Shown: positions 23,246 to 35,146, numbered from the stretch's first letter. The stretch: DNA of 64,000 bases from Sporopachydermia quercuum (GCA_001599295.1 BCGN01000006.1:372001-436000); one strand, 5' to 3'. Made by a program: numbers and translations. The notes: a model not told the origin generated them from the sequence alone.

Positions 23246-23897
23246 TCACATAACCACACATTTACTCTCATCTTCAACAACAGGATTCTGTATTTTCTCT
23301 ATTTCACCAATCAGCAACTCGAATGCTTTACCAACATTCTCATTATGCCTAGCGGAAGTCTCAACGAACGCACATCCAAATTCTTTAGCTAACTCTAATC
23401 CTTCAGCTTCAGTAACTTGTCGTTGTAGATGTAAATCATTCTTATTTCCTACAACAATCATTGGAATTGTTTCCGTACCAGTAGAATTCAGTATCTTATC
23501 TCTAATTACCCTTATCATTTCAAATGATGATCTCGATGCTATTGAATATACTAAAACATAACCATGTACACCTATCAAATGCTTTTGATTCATGATACTG
23601 AATTCGTCTTGGCCTGCTGTGTCAAGGATCTCAATAGCATAATCCTGTCCTTTATAGCGAATTGTTTTAGAGAATTGGTTTTCGATTGTTGGATAGTATG
23701 ATTCAACAAAATGGTCTTCAATGTATTGTACAGTCATTGAAGATTTACCTTTAGGCTTGTTAGTATGAGAAAATAACAGCTTCAGTGTATACTGTATAAC
23801 TTTATCACGACTATCATCAATTTTCACCATATCATAATAACTTACCAACAGCTCTAGAGCCCACGACAGCTATCTTTCTAGCCCTAACAGGTGTCAT
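23246..23897 (-). CDS. RHB1: Rheb-family small GTPase
   Basis: Ras-like GTPase; in many eukaryotes Rheb activates TORC1, and yeast Rhb1 also affects arginine and lysine uptake. Two exons: 23846-23897 and 23249-23748 plus stop at 23246-23248. The 97-nt intron (23749-23845) has a GTAAGT donor, TACTAAC branch site and CCTAAAG acceptor. The product is 184 residues starting MTPVRARKIAVVGSRAVGKS, the Rheb P-loop with its typical Arg15. The intron splits the Gly18 codon of the P-loop. Also seen: ESYYPTIEN effector loop, DTAGQDEFS, GNKNDL, ETSARHNENV, and C-terminal CVVM for farnesylation. Reading the long open frame without splicing would replace the P-loop with intron-derived residues, so the spliced model is preferred. 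Confidence 0.95.
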
Positions 23898-24162
23898 TGT
23901 TTATTTGGAATGTTAACAGATTGTTATCAATTGAATTTATCTCCAGATTCTTTAAAGATACTAATCTATCTTGATAATTAATTGATATTCATTCATTCAT
24001 TCATAGAATCAATCAATCAAGATAAGAGTCTTTACAGCCAATAGAAGTAGCAACTCTCAGCTCAGGATCAGTCAATAACGATCAACCTGAAGCAAAGACC
24101 GTCTGATTCCAACTACAATCTTATTGCTATTTCCTTCACAATACTCTATCAATCATCTGTAT
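23898..24162. promoter_or_regulatory. divergent promoter between RHB1 and the small unknown ORF
   Basis: About 265 nt separate the two starts. It contains the tetranucleotide repeat ATTC near 23986-24002 and its mirror AATCAATCAATC. No known site recognised. Confidence 0.4.
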
Positions 24163-24453
24163 ATGTATCTTTCTGAATCAGACGCAAATAGATATCAACA
24201 GTTAAGCGTTTATCATGAACTTATCAGTAAGAATGGGATGATAAGTTTTTCGGGACATACCGAGATTTTTGAAAGAGTTTGTGAAGGTAATTTTATTAGT
24301 GTGGTGTGTACACCTGATTTGGGACAATACAGGGTTCAATTTAAGAAGGGCTTACAGAAGATGATAACNTCAATAAAAAGGACCAAGATAACGGAGTACA
24401 TATATTATGGCCCAGGGAGTGAGTGGGATCTATTTAGAGTATATGAGTTTTAA
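24163..24453 (+). CDS. small protein of unknown function
   Basis: 96 residues from the first in-frame ATG, MYLSESDANRYQQLSVYHEL. The composition looks like a folded alpha/beta protein: balanced charges, spaced hydrophobics, glycine turns, and no low complexity. Notable stretches are ISFSGHTEIFERVCEGNFIS and the aromatic C-terminus YIYYGPGSEWDLFRVYEF. No family was recognised. One undetermined base at 24369 affects a single residue. It is transcribed away from RHB1. An upstream exon cannot be excluded, since several genes here have tiny first exons. Judged more likely real than not because of its composition. Confidence 0.5.
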   Translation: MYLSESDANRYQQLSVYHELISKNGMISFSGHTEIFERVCEGNFISVVCTPDLGQYRVQFKKGLQKMIXSIKRTKITEYIYYGPGSEWDLFRVYEF

Positions 24454-25052
24454 AGACTCGAAAAGTAACAAATTAATATCCAATTAACTGTTTAATTTGG
24501 ATTTGTATATTAATACTAGAATTTAGGAGCTTTTGGTGTGCTGAAATGCTGAGATTTGCTTGCTTCAAACGAAAACTGACACTAAGTAATATCTGATTAT
24601 GTATTCAAAATACATATCCTCATACCTAGCAATTGATCTGAGTAGAATAGCTGGAAAACGAAATGCTTCAAAAGCCTTAAATCTACTATAAATGTGGAAA
24701 TTTGCTATCAGAAGCTCAAATAATTGTTTGATAATTAAGTGTTGTTCTATGACTGCTCATAATCTCCATTATATCATTGTATTTATAAAATATACTCCTC
24801 ATATATACGCTTGACATTGAGTAGAAGATAACGTGATCATAAATAATGTTGAAGCACATTCCCATTACTATGGAAAAGAAATGAAACAATCAATCCATAT
24901 TATCTTCTCATTGAATGTTTGTAACAATTGAATTGTTACATATCGTTTGGTATAGGATAACACCCTTTCTGTTGTATTACTATATCATATTATACTAGAC
25001 TTGTTTCGGAAACTGAAGCGCTTAGTTTACTATTCCAGTTTATTGTATCGTT
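24454..25052. other. intergenic region upstream of NPR2
   Basis: About 600 nt, AT-rich, no gene and no recognised element. Confidence 0.5.
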
Positions 25053-27216
25053 ATGACAGACTTCAATGGTAAGTGAATTACTCTAAACCGATAACTGTTT
25101 CCAAGGATCAAACAATTCACAGATCGCCTACGAGAAAAAATAATGTAAAATTAGGGCTTGGTAGCTCTAGGGCGCTCATATAGATGCAATTGAGTTGAAT
25201 AACTAACTTCACTTAGGTTTCTGTCCAATTCTAGCTGTGTTCTATGCTACATTCCATCCAACTGAAGGCACTAAAGTGCTACATCAAGTGCCATCAGGCG
25301 CAATTGTTACGCCAACAAGGGTAGATTCCTCTTCTATGGAAAACCCTTTGTTTGATTTCAATGAAATTAAAAACTATGTTATTCCTAAGCCTCAGCTATG
25401 TAATCGATTGGTATCTTGTAAATTAGACAACTATCGGATAGTTGGCTATCCTGTTCATATTGTATCCAGCTCGTACCCACGAAATTCATTCAACTTCAAT
25501 TTTTGCTTCGTCTTCTACTACAACCATGATTGTATACCCTATGAAAGTGCAATTCGAAGACTGGGAAAGATGTTTCAAGCTTTAGAAGAGCAATCAAGGT
25601 TTTTATCTACTCAGCAGGAAGTTCAAAGCGTAGCAGAGAAATATGGTTCAACTGTGTTTCCATTAGAAAGCATAATACAGCAGATATATCAAGATCTTAC
25701 CAATTACTCAGAATGTCTGATTCCTATTGACTCCTATAACTCTGTTGACATAAAATTATTTCCTGTGCTCCAACAACCACCTGATTTGCAACCNTGTCAT
25801 GTACCTATATCTACTGTTCGTCTTGAAGCACTTATTGATGAGAACTGGGATCCTACTATGGAGAAGATTGTCCCATATATAAACGGCATAAATTCAATCA
25901 AGAAGATATCACTGTTGGCTGATGCTGAATATTACCTGACCAAACAATGTGTACAACATTTGATGCATTATAAATGTATCATTATTGTTGATATATTCCA
26001 GTTCAGTAACATTTATTCTCCTACTAACCATATAGGCAATTTTGTTTCAGATGACACATTAGCAGAAGAATGTCAAGCTTATGTTGTTTATCCTTCACAA
26101 CTGGCAACTATTCCCAAGGAAGAACAAATAGGAAACTCTCAGGTTGATCTGAAGACCAAATCGTTCTCTGAACCACCTTCGTCACCTAAAATTAGAGAAA
26201 CTACTACTGGTGATGATTCTATCAAAGAAGTTATCAATAAATTATATGGTGATTCTTCCAGAATGGCAGAATCAAGGACAGCACCAATTCAAGTTCAATC
26301 AGGGAACTCCTTGAACAGGAAAAACTCCATGAACTCTATTCTACGTAAGTCAAGTGGAAGCTATCGATCGGGTAAAAACTTCCTATCTTCAATGATGACT
26401 AGCATTTCTCCCAAAACGGGTGTCTCAATCAAGCTTGATCATCCTTTGACTACGGGATCAACCATAGTTAGTCCTGTAGATGGGAGAAGTATCTCCGATG
26501 ATAAAATGCATTGTTTGGACTCTGAGCTGGAATCAGATCGAGAACCACGAGAAGAAACTGAGTCTGAGCAAATTGATTCTGCTGGAAACTCTGTTGGAAC
26601 TTCACCTGCTATCACTCGTAAGAACACTGTTACTGATATTGGAGGAGAAAGAAGAAGAACCATAGTGGTTCCGTCTAAGTCAACACTATTTTACCTTTAC
26701 AGATCTCTTCACCAAGGACAAACAGTGAAAGAATGGTATATTGAGCATGAAGATATGTTGCAAAATATTGATATCAGAAGATTTCTTTCTTTTGGAGTTA
26801 TTAAAGGTCTGATTTATAGAGTACAGTCGTATCCGGTAATGGATAATATAGACAATATTGTCTTAGTTGGAGATAGTGCTAAAGAAAGATTAAGTGTTTC
26901 TGGAACTTCTTTTATACGAAGACGGCATACTTCAGCCTCCGGTATGCAATTTAATATAGGCTCTAATTCTGGGTCACCTAGTAATTTTAATGCACTTGAG
27001 AGAGGAAATATAATACAGGAAGGAAAGCAAACTAGAAGTGATATGCCTGATACTAGAAAGGATAAACGAACATTACAATTAGAAATTAGACTTCTACGTT
27101 TATTGAGAAGAAGAGCTCATTTTGACTCTATATGTACTGAGCTAAATATGAGCCGGAAGGAAGTTGAACATTTGTTGGCAGATCTCAACGAAGATTGGAA
27201 CATGGTTAGCTTTTAG
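25053..27216 (+). CDS. NPR2: Npr2, GATOR1/SEACIT subunit
   Basis: Part of the Npr2-Npr3-Iml1 complex that switches off TORC1 when amino acids are short. Two exons: a 16-nt first exon (25053-25068, MTDFN plus one base) and 25217-27216, with a 148-nt intron (GTAAGT donor, TAACTAAC branch site, CACTTAG acceptor). The spliced N-terminus reads MTDFNGFCPILAVFYATFHP, matching the family's start, and the product is 671 residues (S. cerevisiae 615). The N-terminal longin-type domain spans about 1-170. Residues about 300-490 are Ser-rich and probably disordered. The C-terminal winged-helix-like part includes LFYLYRSLHQGQTVKEWYIE and IDIRRFLSFGVIKGLIYRV. One undetermined base near 25793. Confidence 0.93.
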
Positions 27217-29116
27217 CTGTTTGGTATGTATATTCTATAGCTTAAATATTTCTATGCACTGTATATTATAATGAACTCAAAGGTATTACGGACATAACTC
27301 TTTTAAAACTGTGAATTCAAGACTTTTCTGTGAACAATATTGTAGGCAAACCATTTACTAGCGAGAACTGGAAGCATTACTTTAGAATTCACTTGCTGCA
27401 AACTGAAATTTGCACTTCCNTTTTAGTTTTAGAGATATTCTCAAAATGGTTTTTATTCAAGAAAGAAATACTCTCAAACCTTGTATTTACCTTTATTTCT
27501 ACGACGATTCCTGCAAATGAAGGTTCATTTGCATGAAAAAAAAAAAAAAAAGAAGGACGGTCCTGCAGTTGTTACTTGATCGGGATGTGGTTTCGATTAC
27601 ACCATAATTTGAGCTTTTTCCTCTTTCAAGCAAAGTCTCCGATATACAAGCCTATTAGAGTTGAGTGATGACAAATTCATTTGCAATCCGAATCCTTGGT
27701 TGCGGTTTGTGAATAATAGTTTTAAATTTTCTCCCTTATATACAGTTACAATATAGTGAATCAAGACCTTAAAATTGATGTTTAGCTGTTATTAGGGTGA
27801 GTCATGTCGTTCTTGTTAATGAATTGGACATTGGTCTGTAGTTCGCGTAAAGAATAGTAATCACATATGATCTTGTATATGCTGTTGAACATTTCCTGAT
27901 TTGTTTTAAATAATGAAGAAAAATGGGAAATGCAGATACTATAGCAACGAACAGAATTAATCTTTATTCAATTTTTCATTTTTTTATTTTCTAAGTGCTG
28001 ATAAGTAAAATAAAATAAGATTCATAAAACCGTTTGCCAAGGAAGGTGAAAAGAAAAGTTTATTCCTTTCTATTTGTTCTGTTCAGCATGATACATCCTT
28101 GAGGAGCAACGTGAGAAAGGTGTCATAAGATATAGGATGGTATGAAATTATGTATTCTTTATAAGTGATGATGTTATATTGAGATTCATATATACATCAT
28201 TCCATGTGAGTAGTATTTGAAATCATGTTGAAACAATGCTTTATCAACAAGTCATTCTATTCTCTCTCTCCTTACTTATTGACGCCATTAGTCTCACTAC
28301 ATACCTATTTCATCTTAATGTGAATTAAAACTTAACCTGTTCCAACTATCGTCTCCCTTTTCAAATAATTAAATACTATTAGTGGGTTCACTGCGCCACN
28401 AACACCTACTCCCAATACATAATAAGAACTTTCCATTCAGGGACAGCTTTCTATCTCATTATTAGCTAGCAGATGATGCTATTATTGCAGGAAAATGATT
28501 ACACATCTTTCTAATTCTAACCTTATTAGTATTGTATTCTCTCCATGTGCCATGCACCAGCTGTTCGTAATTCTACCAAAATAAACATGATATGCCAAAT
28601 AGTAAACTAGAAGCCAAATTAGCACAAACTTTAATCCCGATCAAGTGTTTATTTTGCAGCCGTCGATTGGGCACTGCATGTAAAACAGAATAAAAATAAG
28701 ACCAGGTAAAAAGCCTTAAGGCATTTTACTCACTCTTGTTTTGATTTGTTTGTTTCTTTTCATTTTTCTCTCGGGTGTATTATTTGAAGGATAAGCATAT
28801 TAGAAAGAGTTATTAAGAGTCTATAAAACTATTTGCAGTGCCTTGTAACAGGTTAAATCGTGGCGGTTTCCGGCAAAACTATCATTATTGCGTCGTTTGT
28901 ATATTACAACAAACAAAGGGGAACCAACCATTTATCTTTCAATTTAAATAAGAACGAAAGCAGAACAAGTTAAATAGTATTGGAACAAAAAGCATCCAGA
29001 CCCTATTCAAGAACTTCCAGAAATAAGGAAAAGTGCTCTCATTTTAACATTCAGCACTCAACTACTTTTCCTGTGTTCATTATTCAACCTCCATCAAAAC
29101 AAGTTACCCCCATATA
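27217..29116. other. 1.9-kb intergenic region
   Basis: No gene supported. It contains a 16-A run at 27536-27551, the 10-bp palindrome GCCTTAAGGC at 28713-28722, and a GGCGGTTTCCGGC element near 28863-28875 that could bind a zinc-cluster factor. Undetermined bases near 27420 and 28400. Confidence 0.5.
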
Positions 29117-30601
29117 ATGGCTGAAGGCTTATCAATCGGTAACCTTAGCTTTCTCACTTTTCAAGCAGTAGCTCAAGTTGTTGTGATATGTGTGTGCGGA
29201 TTTTGGGCAGCTAAATCTGGAATTTTATCCCCAGAAGGACAAAAGCATGTTTCACGCATTAACGTTGATTTGTTCACACCAGCATTGATCTTCTCTAAAC
29301 TTGCACCTTCATTGTCAATACAGAAGTTGGTTCAAGTTTCTATCATTCCTATGTTCTATGCTGTGACAACAGGCGTGTCATATGTTGCATCTATTATCAC
29401 TTCTAAATTTCTGGGATTGAATGAACCAGAAACGAATTTTGTCACAGCTATGGCTGTGTTTGGTAATTCGAACTCTTTACCAGTCTCTTTGACCATCTCA
29501 CTTTCTTATACACTTCCCGATCTATTATGGGATGACGTGGAAAACGATACTCCTGATAAGGTAGCATCTCGTGGTGTATTATACCTTCTGATTTTCCAGC
29601 AGTTAGGACAAATGTTGAGATGGTCATGGGGTTATAATAAGTTGCTTAGAAAGCTCACTCCGGAAGAAAAATTAGCAATTAATGCTGCTGATGGCCTTTA
29701 CGATGAGGAACATGTTCCTGAATTCGTTGAATCAATGAACGGCGAAAGAGTAGCACGAATTACTGAAACTACATCTTTACTAGATCCAAATAGCAAATCT
29801 GCCTCTTCTTATCAGAGTAGTACCGAAGGTGATGAGGAGTTCACACCTTCTCCAGCATCTTCTTCTTCTTCGTCAATCACATCTATGAATCAAGCGGATA
29901 CGATAGCGGGTAAGAACATCAATAAGGGCGATAAGGTTGATAACGATGGTTCATTTGAAGAAATCACCAATACTCAATGGTCATCGGACTCCTCATCGTA
30001 TAATCAGCCTATTACTACTACGCATTTTTCGACACCTGTATGGAAAGTGAAGCTATATAGCTTTTACAAAGGCTTCATGGAATTTATGAATCCTCCATTA
30101 TATGCAATGATTGTTTCCATAATAATTGCATCTATTCCAAGTCTACAGTTTGAATTTTTCGAAAAAGGAGGTTTTGTTCAAAACACTGTTTCCTCTGCCA
30201 TCAAGCAGCTAGGATCTGTTTCTATTCCTTTAGTGCTTGTAGTATTGGGATCAAACTTGGTGGTTGAAGATGTGGCGCCACCTTCAAAAAGGTACAACAG
30301 AATTGTATTTGGTTCATTGGTGTCAAGAATGATTATTCCATCAATGATCCTTTTGCCTGCAGTATCTTTTTGTGTTAAGTATCTAGACATTTCAGTGTTC
30401 AATGACCCTATTTTCTTGATTGTTGCTTTCTTACTGACGATGTCACCACCTGCTATTCAATTATCTCAAATTTGTCAGCTGAATGAGCTCTATGAACAGG
30501 AAATGGCGGGTGTTTTGTTCTGGGGTTACGTTGTACTTACTTTACCCTCAACCATTGCTATTGTTGTTGCATCATTAAAGGTTCTGGATTGGTCCATGTG
30601 A
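29117..30601 (+). CDS. auxin efflux carrier (AEC/PIN-like) family membrane transporter
   Basis: Polytopic membrane protein of the AEC family (relatives in S. cerevisiae: Ecm3, Ynl095c, Ylr152c), mostly of unproven substrate and often placed in the ER. Single exon, 494 residues. The N-terminal bundle of about five spans (residues 1-170) includes LSFLTFQAVAQVVVICVCGF, NVDLFTPALIFSKLAPSLS and the family's AVFGNSNSLPVSL. A hydrophilic Ser-rich loop (about 185-305) follows, then about five C-terminal spans ending with VAFLLTMSPPAIQLSQIC. Both halves of the fold are present. Which paralogue this corresponds to cannot be decided. Confidence 0.88.
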   Translation: MAEGLSIGNLSFLTFQAVAQVVVICVCGFWAAKSGILSPEGQKHVSRINVDLFTPALIFSKLAPSLSIQKLVQVSIIPMFYAVTTGVSYVASIITSKFLGLNEPETNFVTAMAVFGNSNSLPVSLTISLSYTLPDLLWDDVENDTPDKVASRGVLYLLIFQQLGQMLRWSWGYNKLLRKLTPEEKLAINAADGLYDEEHVPEFVESMNGERVARITETTSLLDPNSKSASSYQSSTEGDEEFTPSPASSSSSSITSMNQADTIAGKNINKGDKVDNDGSFEEITNTQWSSDSSSYNQPITTTHFSTPVWKVKLYSFYKGFMEFMNPPLYAMIVSIIIASIPSLQFEFFEKGGFVQNTVSSAIKQLGSVSIPLVLVVLGSNLVVEDVAPPSKRYNRIVFGSLVSRMIIPSMILLPAVSFCVKYLDISVFNDPIFLIVAFLLTMSPPAIQLSQICQLNELYEQEMAGVLFWGYVVLTLPSTIAIVVASLKVLDWSM

Positions 30602-31564
30602 GGATGTGGGATGTCATTTGCATATATTTCATAAGGTCCCAGTTTATTCCTTGGGGGGTTTTTTATGGTGATAGTAAATACTGATTTTATTAGAATTCGT
30701 CGAGCAGGTATTTTCATCATCTTTTACTGGTTAGTTTTTTCTTTCTACTTTGAAACAAATTCATTATAAAGCACTCAGACGGATGAGCAGGTATTTGGGC
30801 AGAGACGGTTGGTCATTTGATTGTCTTGACTGCTCGATTTCATCCATATAGAAAGCAGTTTCTATGCATTCTGTTTACACTTGATCATTTACATGCTATA
30901 TATTTATTTTGATACGCATTTTTATTCACTCTTTTACATGACCATTATTGATGTTCAGAGTTTTTTGTCATTTATGATGACAAATAGAAACATTAGTTTA
31001 TGTTCAATTACATAAGTTAGCCATTGCAACCCTTTTATTTCCTATTCTATATTTATTTCCTTTTCTTTTCCATTCATCTATTTATTCTATTCTTGTTCTC
31101 AGCATGGCCTTCTTCTTTCTACTTTGGCTGGTTCCGGATCTGAACGAAGTTCAGAAGACTATTGAGCTAGTCTTTACCTCAAGTTATTTGTTATACTTAT
31201 TTTGTTCACACTTAGTGTTAGACAGTAGCCTCAGGTTCAATTGCATGTTAATGTTTTACTCCCACTTTTTACTTTTTTGTCGTAGTGCTAATGCTCCGCT
31301 ATATGATACGATATGGTATGATATGATATGATATGATATGAGCGCCCTATGTTATTATATTTGCAAGCAGTAATGAATGTGCAAGTTTATTCGAATCTAT
31401 GAACAATATGATATGTATTATATATACAAGAAATGGTAATTCATAGTTGATCAGGCATAAGCATTTGATGCTTGAGACANACATAACCAACCATGTGATG
31501 ATTGTGGCTAATTGAAAATATGAGGACAGTAAAGATACTGATGAAAACGATGTTACCATTTAAT
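30602..31564. other. intergenic region between convergent transporter and MRPL37
   Basis: About 960 nt with no gene. It contains an ATATG pentamer repeat at 31301-31340 (separate entry) and an undetermined base near 31480. Confidence 0.55.
31301..31340. repeat. ATATG pentanucleotide microsatellite, eight units
   Basis: Eight tandem units with the second (ATACG) and fourth (GTATG) degenerate and the rest exact. Likely length-polymorphic. Confidence 0.9.
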
Positions 31565-31864
31565 TTATTTCTTGAGCAAGAAGTTATTTTGCTTGATTTT
31601 GATTTTGTTAGCCTTCTTGACTTGCTTCCTTCTCCATCTAAGGTAATCATCCTTCAGTTCTTGTTCTTGTACTTCTTTGTCCAGTAAAGTCCAGAGCCAG
31701 TCAGGATATTCACTATCTTCTAATGCTAAAACGTCTTTACCTGATTTCTTGATATTGAGATTCAAATTTGTTCCAGCCGGACAGCTAGAAGCATATCTGA
31801 CTTGAGAAGAGAATAACAAGNCTCCTGTGCTTCTAGTAGCTCTTCTGAATGTATTTCGTAGCAT
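31565..31864 (-). CDS. MRPL37: mitochondrial large ribosomal subunit protein mL54
   Basis: Component of the mitochondrial 54S subunit. Single exon, 99 residues (about 105 in S. cerevisiae). The N-terminus is a basic, Ser/Thr-rich presequence ([14 protein letters not shown]). The mL54 signature follows: [20 protein letters not shown], then [15 protein letters not shown], and a basic C-terminus ([20 protein letters not shown]). One undetermined base near 31821 in the presequence. Confidence 0.92.
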   Translation of the reverse strand: MLRNTFRRATRSTGXLLFSSQVRYASSCPAGTNLNLNIKKSGKDVLALEDSEYPDWLWTLLDKEVQEQELKDDYLRWRRKQVKKANKIKIKQNNFLLKK

Positions 31865-32980
31865 TTTGAAGATTTTCGTTGTGTATATATCTATCTAATC
31901 TTGCAAGTGGTTTGTTCAAAAGCGTTGAACTATATATTCTGTATTCCCTTGGTTTCCTGATGTCCACTATACCCCTGTAGTAACTCCTAAAACCCAACTT
32001 TTAGCGAAAAAAAAATTACTGGTGAAACCTCGTTTGTTCATAAGCTGTAAGTTATCGATTCAGATTAAATGTTCTGATCTGTTATTCTCTATCTCTGCCT
32101 ATTTGAATAACAAAAGCAACCTGAATTTCTGTTCCATCCAATCACGTAGTATAGACTTCAAAAGCGAAAATTTTTGAGTTTTCTCTCTGAATAAACAAAT
32201 AAAGAGACTATTGATTTCAATATACTACACTAATATCATCTATGATGATTTATCATAATTGCGGCTATACTCTATTTTCCTCTCCCGTTGATGAGCAACT
32301 TTCACCAATCCTTTTTCTTTACAGAATACAAAAAAACGCTACGCTACTATTTCCAAGCCCCGCACCCGTTCACCTCTGATCTGACATCCTGACATTAGTT
32401 CGCTTTTATATATCAACTCATGTCCCATAACTAAACTACCTTATTTTCCCGACATCATGTCTCCCCATAAATCATGCTCTTGTCCCAACACTAGTCCCAA
32501 AGAAATAAAAATGTTAATAACTTGTAAAAGAATGCTATTTGAGATCAATACAAATAGCAGCACAATACTATAACTTGTGTTATTGCAGTGGCATATCAAT
32601 TGATTATTGACAGGAGGAAATAGATGAATGTGCTTTGAATTATCAAATGGACTAGAAATAAAGACATTGAATAAATTGTCTATATTCTGATCTGTTGAGG
32701 CTTGANAACAATAATAATATCCAAACGAAAAATCAGTAGCTAACCTGAAGTGTGTAGTGTATACCAAGCATCACACCACAGGCAGTTCAATTACATTTCA
32801 TCAATTACTTGCATTAATATAGAAGTTGATTGCAGTCCTGCTAATCCGTCAAGTTGCATTTGATGTCAATGGTAATCTCGATAACGTACGATTGGAGTTC
32901 TAAGGTTACGAGCAAGCTCTTTTGTTATTGATAAATCTCCCTTCACACGACACACTTATTCATATTCATATTCCTATACT
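31865..32980. promoter_or_regulatory. divergent intergenic region MRPL37-NUP82
   Basis: About 1.1 kb between two start codons facing away from each other. No gene is supported; the open frame at 32441-32767 on the minus strand lacks support. An AAAATTTTT element at 32167-32175 resembles the AATTTT motif common upstream of mitochondrial ribosomal protein genes in many yeasts (resemblance only). Confidence 0.45.
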
Positions 32981-35146
32981 ATGACGTTTGATTTCTCAGA
33001 CGTGAAGATCCCCGCAATTGACAAATCGACGTCAAGTGAGCCCAGAAACCTGATATCCATACGCAACGGTTCCCAGTTGTGTATTTTCAGTAATGGAAAG
33101 ATATATATAACAGATTTGAGAAAGTCATGGTCGAAAGTTTTATCACTAACGGTTAATTTCGATGTGCGAGAAGTTCTGATCAATTCTGCAGAATCCTTAA
33201 TAGCTGTAGTTGGATTGGATCAAGTTACGATTGTTCATGTGCCTAATATACAGCTGAGCAAGAAGCAATCTGAATATTTTCCCAAGCAACAAAATATCAA
33301 ATTTGATCCGGCAAGAATTGTGAAATGTTTATGGGACCCCAGTAGTATTTATAATGCTCAACTTCTGGTACTCACTGATGATTCAATAATAACATCGTAT
33401 AATGTACTGGAAAGCACAATAGATGAATACGACTTTTCTATTGAAGAACATTTAGATATGGACTTCAGAATTGTTTCTATGACTTTTGGTTGTCCCGCAA
33501 CTGTCCATGGTCCTTTGGTCTTATTCATCCTTACGAAGGAATCTAATATATACGCTGTATATCCGTTTGTTTCTAGCAAATTTGCGATTAAGGAGGAGAA
33601 TATTGAAGCTTTACTCAAACAAGCCATTGTACACACAGAAAACAATCCTGTACCAGCTAATTTGATCCAACTATCCTTTATATCAAGGATTTATGATGAT
33701 CTGACAAGCAGGGTTCCAAAGTATGAGCTCAGATTCACTGATAATGGAGGATATGATAAGTACCTACATTTGACAGGTGGGATCAGAGGCAAGTTGCAAG
33801 GTCCTTTCAGGATTGCTCCATTTCCTGACGATATCGATGATATGTCAGGTGTTGATATATCAAGTCTTTTATCTAGTGACTTACTAGCATTGACTGCTGA
33901 AGGCTTCACTATGCTATTATATAAAGACAGTTTAACGATGAAATGGGATATTTCAGATGATGAAGATAGACCGGTCAAAGAAGATGATCCGAGTGATGGC
34001 CCATTGGTAAAAGCAGAAGATACTGATGCCTTCTCGTTGATAAATCAACAGAAGTTCGGTGGTAAGATATTGGCTGTATCAGATTATTCATATTTGGTAT
34101 ACGATCAAACATCTAAATCTACCAAAATGATCACCTTTGTTAAAGGCGAAGACTTTTCCAAGTTACTTCTTTATGGAGCTAGTAGTGATGAGATTGTCCA
34201 AGATAATGATGATATTTCATTTGAATCTGAAGAAGATTTTCGCTGTGAAGTTTCCAGTTTGCCTTTAAAGGAGCAACTGAATGGATATCTCTGTTTAAGC
34301 CAATATGACGGTAAAAGTCTGATATTGGAGTCTTTCCTATTGTTAGCTACTTTTCTTATTACGATAGACTTACGAAACAATCCTTCTGTTGCGGTTGAGC
34401 ATGAGGAATGGAGTGGCCAAACAGAATCGCAACTCTCTCCTTCAAGAATTGATGAACTACATGGCGGTGATTTTCCAATTCTCAAGGCCTCTACTTTGAA
34501 AGATTTCACAGTAAAGTTTAGAACCCTACTGCCAAAGATTGAAGGTGTGAAAGTGGAGTATAACTCTAGTGTGTTGAAGCAATTACAAGAAACAGTAGAT
34601 GTTGTTCTAGACACAATTTACGAACTTGATGAAAATTCATTCCGAATATATCAAATGGGTGCCAATAAGCTGGCGGAGTTGCACAGACAGGCTTTAGACC
34701 TGGATTCCATTCTTGGTACAATAGATATGCTAGTTGATCAAGATGATGAATTAAGTGAAAACATGAGTCACGAGGAAAAGGATGAAGTCCTGTGTGAGAT
34801 TCAGGCAAAGAATGATCAGCTGGAGGAAAGGCTCGCCAAACTTAGTTTGAAGATTTCCTCCTGTAAGCTTCCTCTAACGGTGCAAGAGCAGGCGGTTTAC
34901 GATAAGCTGATAGGTACTGAAAAACAGTTGGAAAATATGTCATCAAAACTTACAACGGTGTCAGCTACTGTCGACAGTTTGGAAAGTAAACTCTCTGAAG
35001 GAAAACATGTTCAAAATTCAAATTCACGTTCACGTTCTATATCTACTTATTTCGGTAAAGATTGGGATCGTATAAAATTATTATTGGATGAACTTTNTCG
35101 ACTCTCTTCTTCTTTGAAAGAGCAGGAAGAGCGTATTCCCGTGTGA
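32981..35146 (+). CDS. NUP82: nucleoporin Nup82
   Basis: Cytoplasmic-face nuclear pore component that anchors Nup159 and Nsp1 for mRNA export. Single exon, 721 residues (713 in S. cerevisiae). The N-terminal two-thirds form the beta-propeller, with recurring strands such as LISIRNGSQLCIFSNGKIYI, IVKCLWDPSSIYNAQLLVLT and GPLVLFILTKESNIYAVYPF. The last about 170 residues are heptad-rich coiled coil (LHRQALDLDSILGTIDML and onward) used for assembly with Nup159-Nsp1. An undetermined base near 35098 sits in the coiled coil. Sequence is divergent, as usual for this family, so the call rests on domain order, length and the propeller motifs. Confidence 0.85.
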   Translation: MTFDFSDVKIPAIDKSTSSEPRNLISIRNGSQLCIFSNGKIYITDLRKSWSKVLSLTVNFDVREVLINSAESLIAVVGLDQVTIVHVPNIQLSKKQSEYFPKQQNIKFDPARIVKCLWDPSSIYNAQLLVLTDDSIITSYNVLESTIDEYDFSIEEHLDMDFRIVSMTFGCPATVHGPLVLFILTKESNIYAVYPFVSSKFAIKEENIEALLKQAIVHTENNPVPANLIQLSFISRIYDDLTSRVPKYELRFTDNGGYDKYLHLTGGIRGKLQGPFRIAPFPDDIDDMSGVDISSLLSSDLLALTAEGFTMLLYKDSLTMKWDISDDEDRPVKEDDPSDGPLVKAEDTDAFSLINQQKFGGKILAVSDYSYLVYDQTSKSTKMITFVKGEDFSKLLLYGASSDEIVQDNDDISFESEEDFRCEVSSLPLKEQLNGYLCLSQYDGKSLILESFLLLATFLITIDLRNNPSVAVEHEEWSGQTESQLSPSRIDELHGGDFPILKASTLKDFTVKFRTLLPKIEGVKVEYNSSVLKQLQETVDVVLDTIYELDENSFRIYQMGANKLAELHRQALDLDSILGTIDMLVDQDDELSENMSHEEKDEVLCEIQAKNDQLEERLAKLSLKISSCKLPLTVQEQAVYDKLIGTEKQLENMSSKLTTVSATVDSLESKLSEGKHVQNSNSRSRSISTYFGKDWDRIKLLLDELXRLSSSLKEQEERIPV

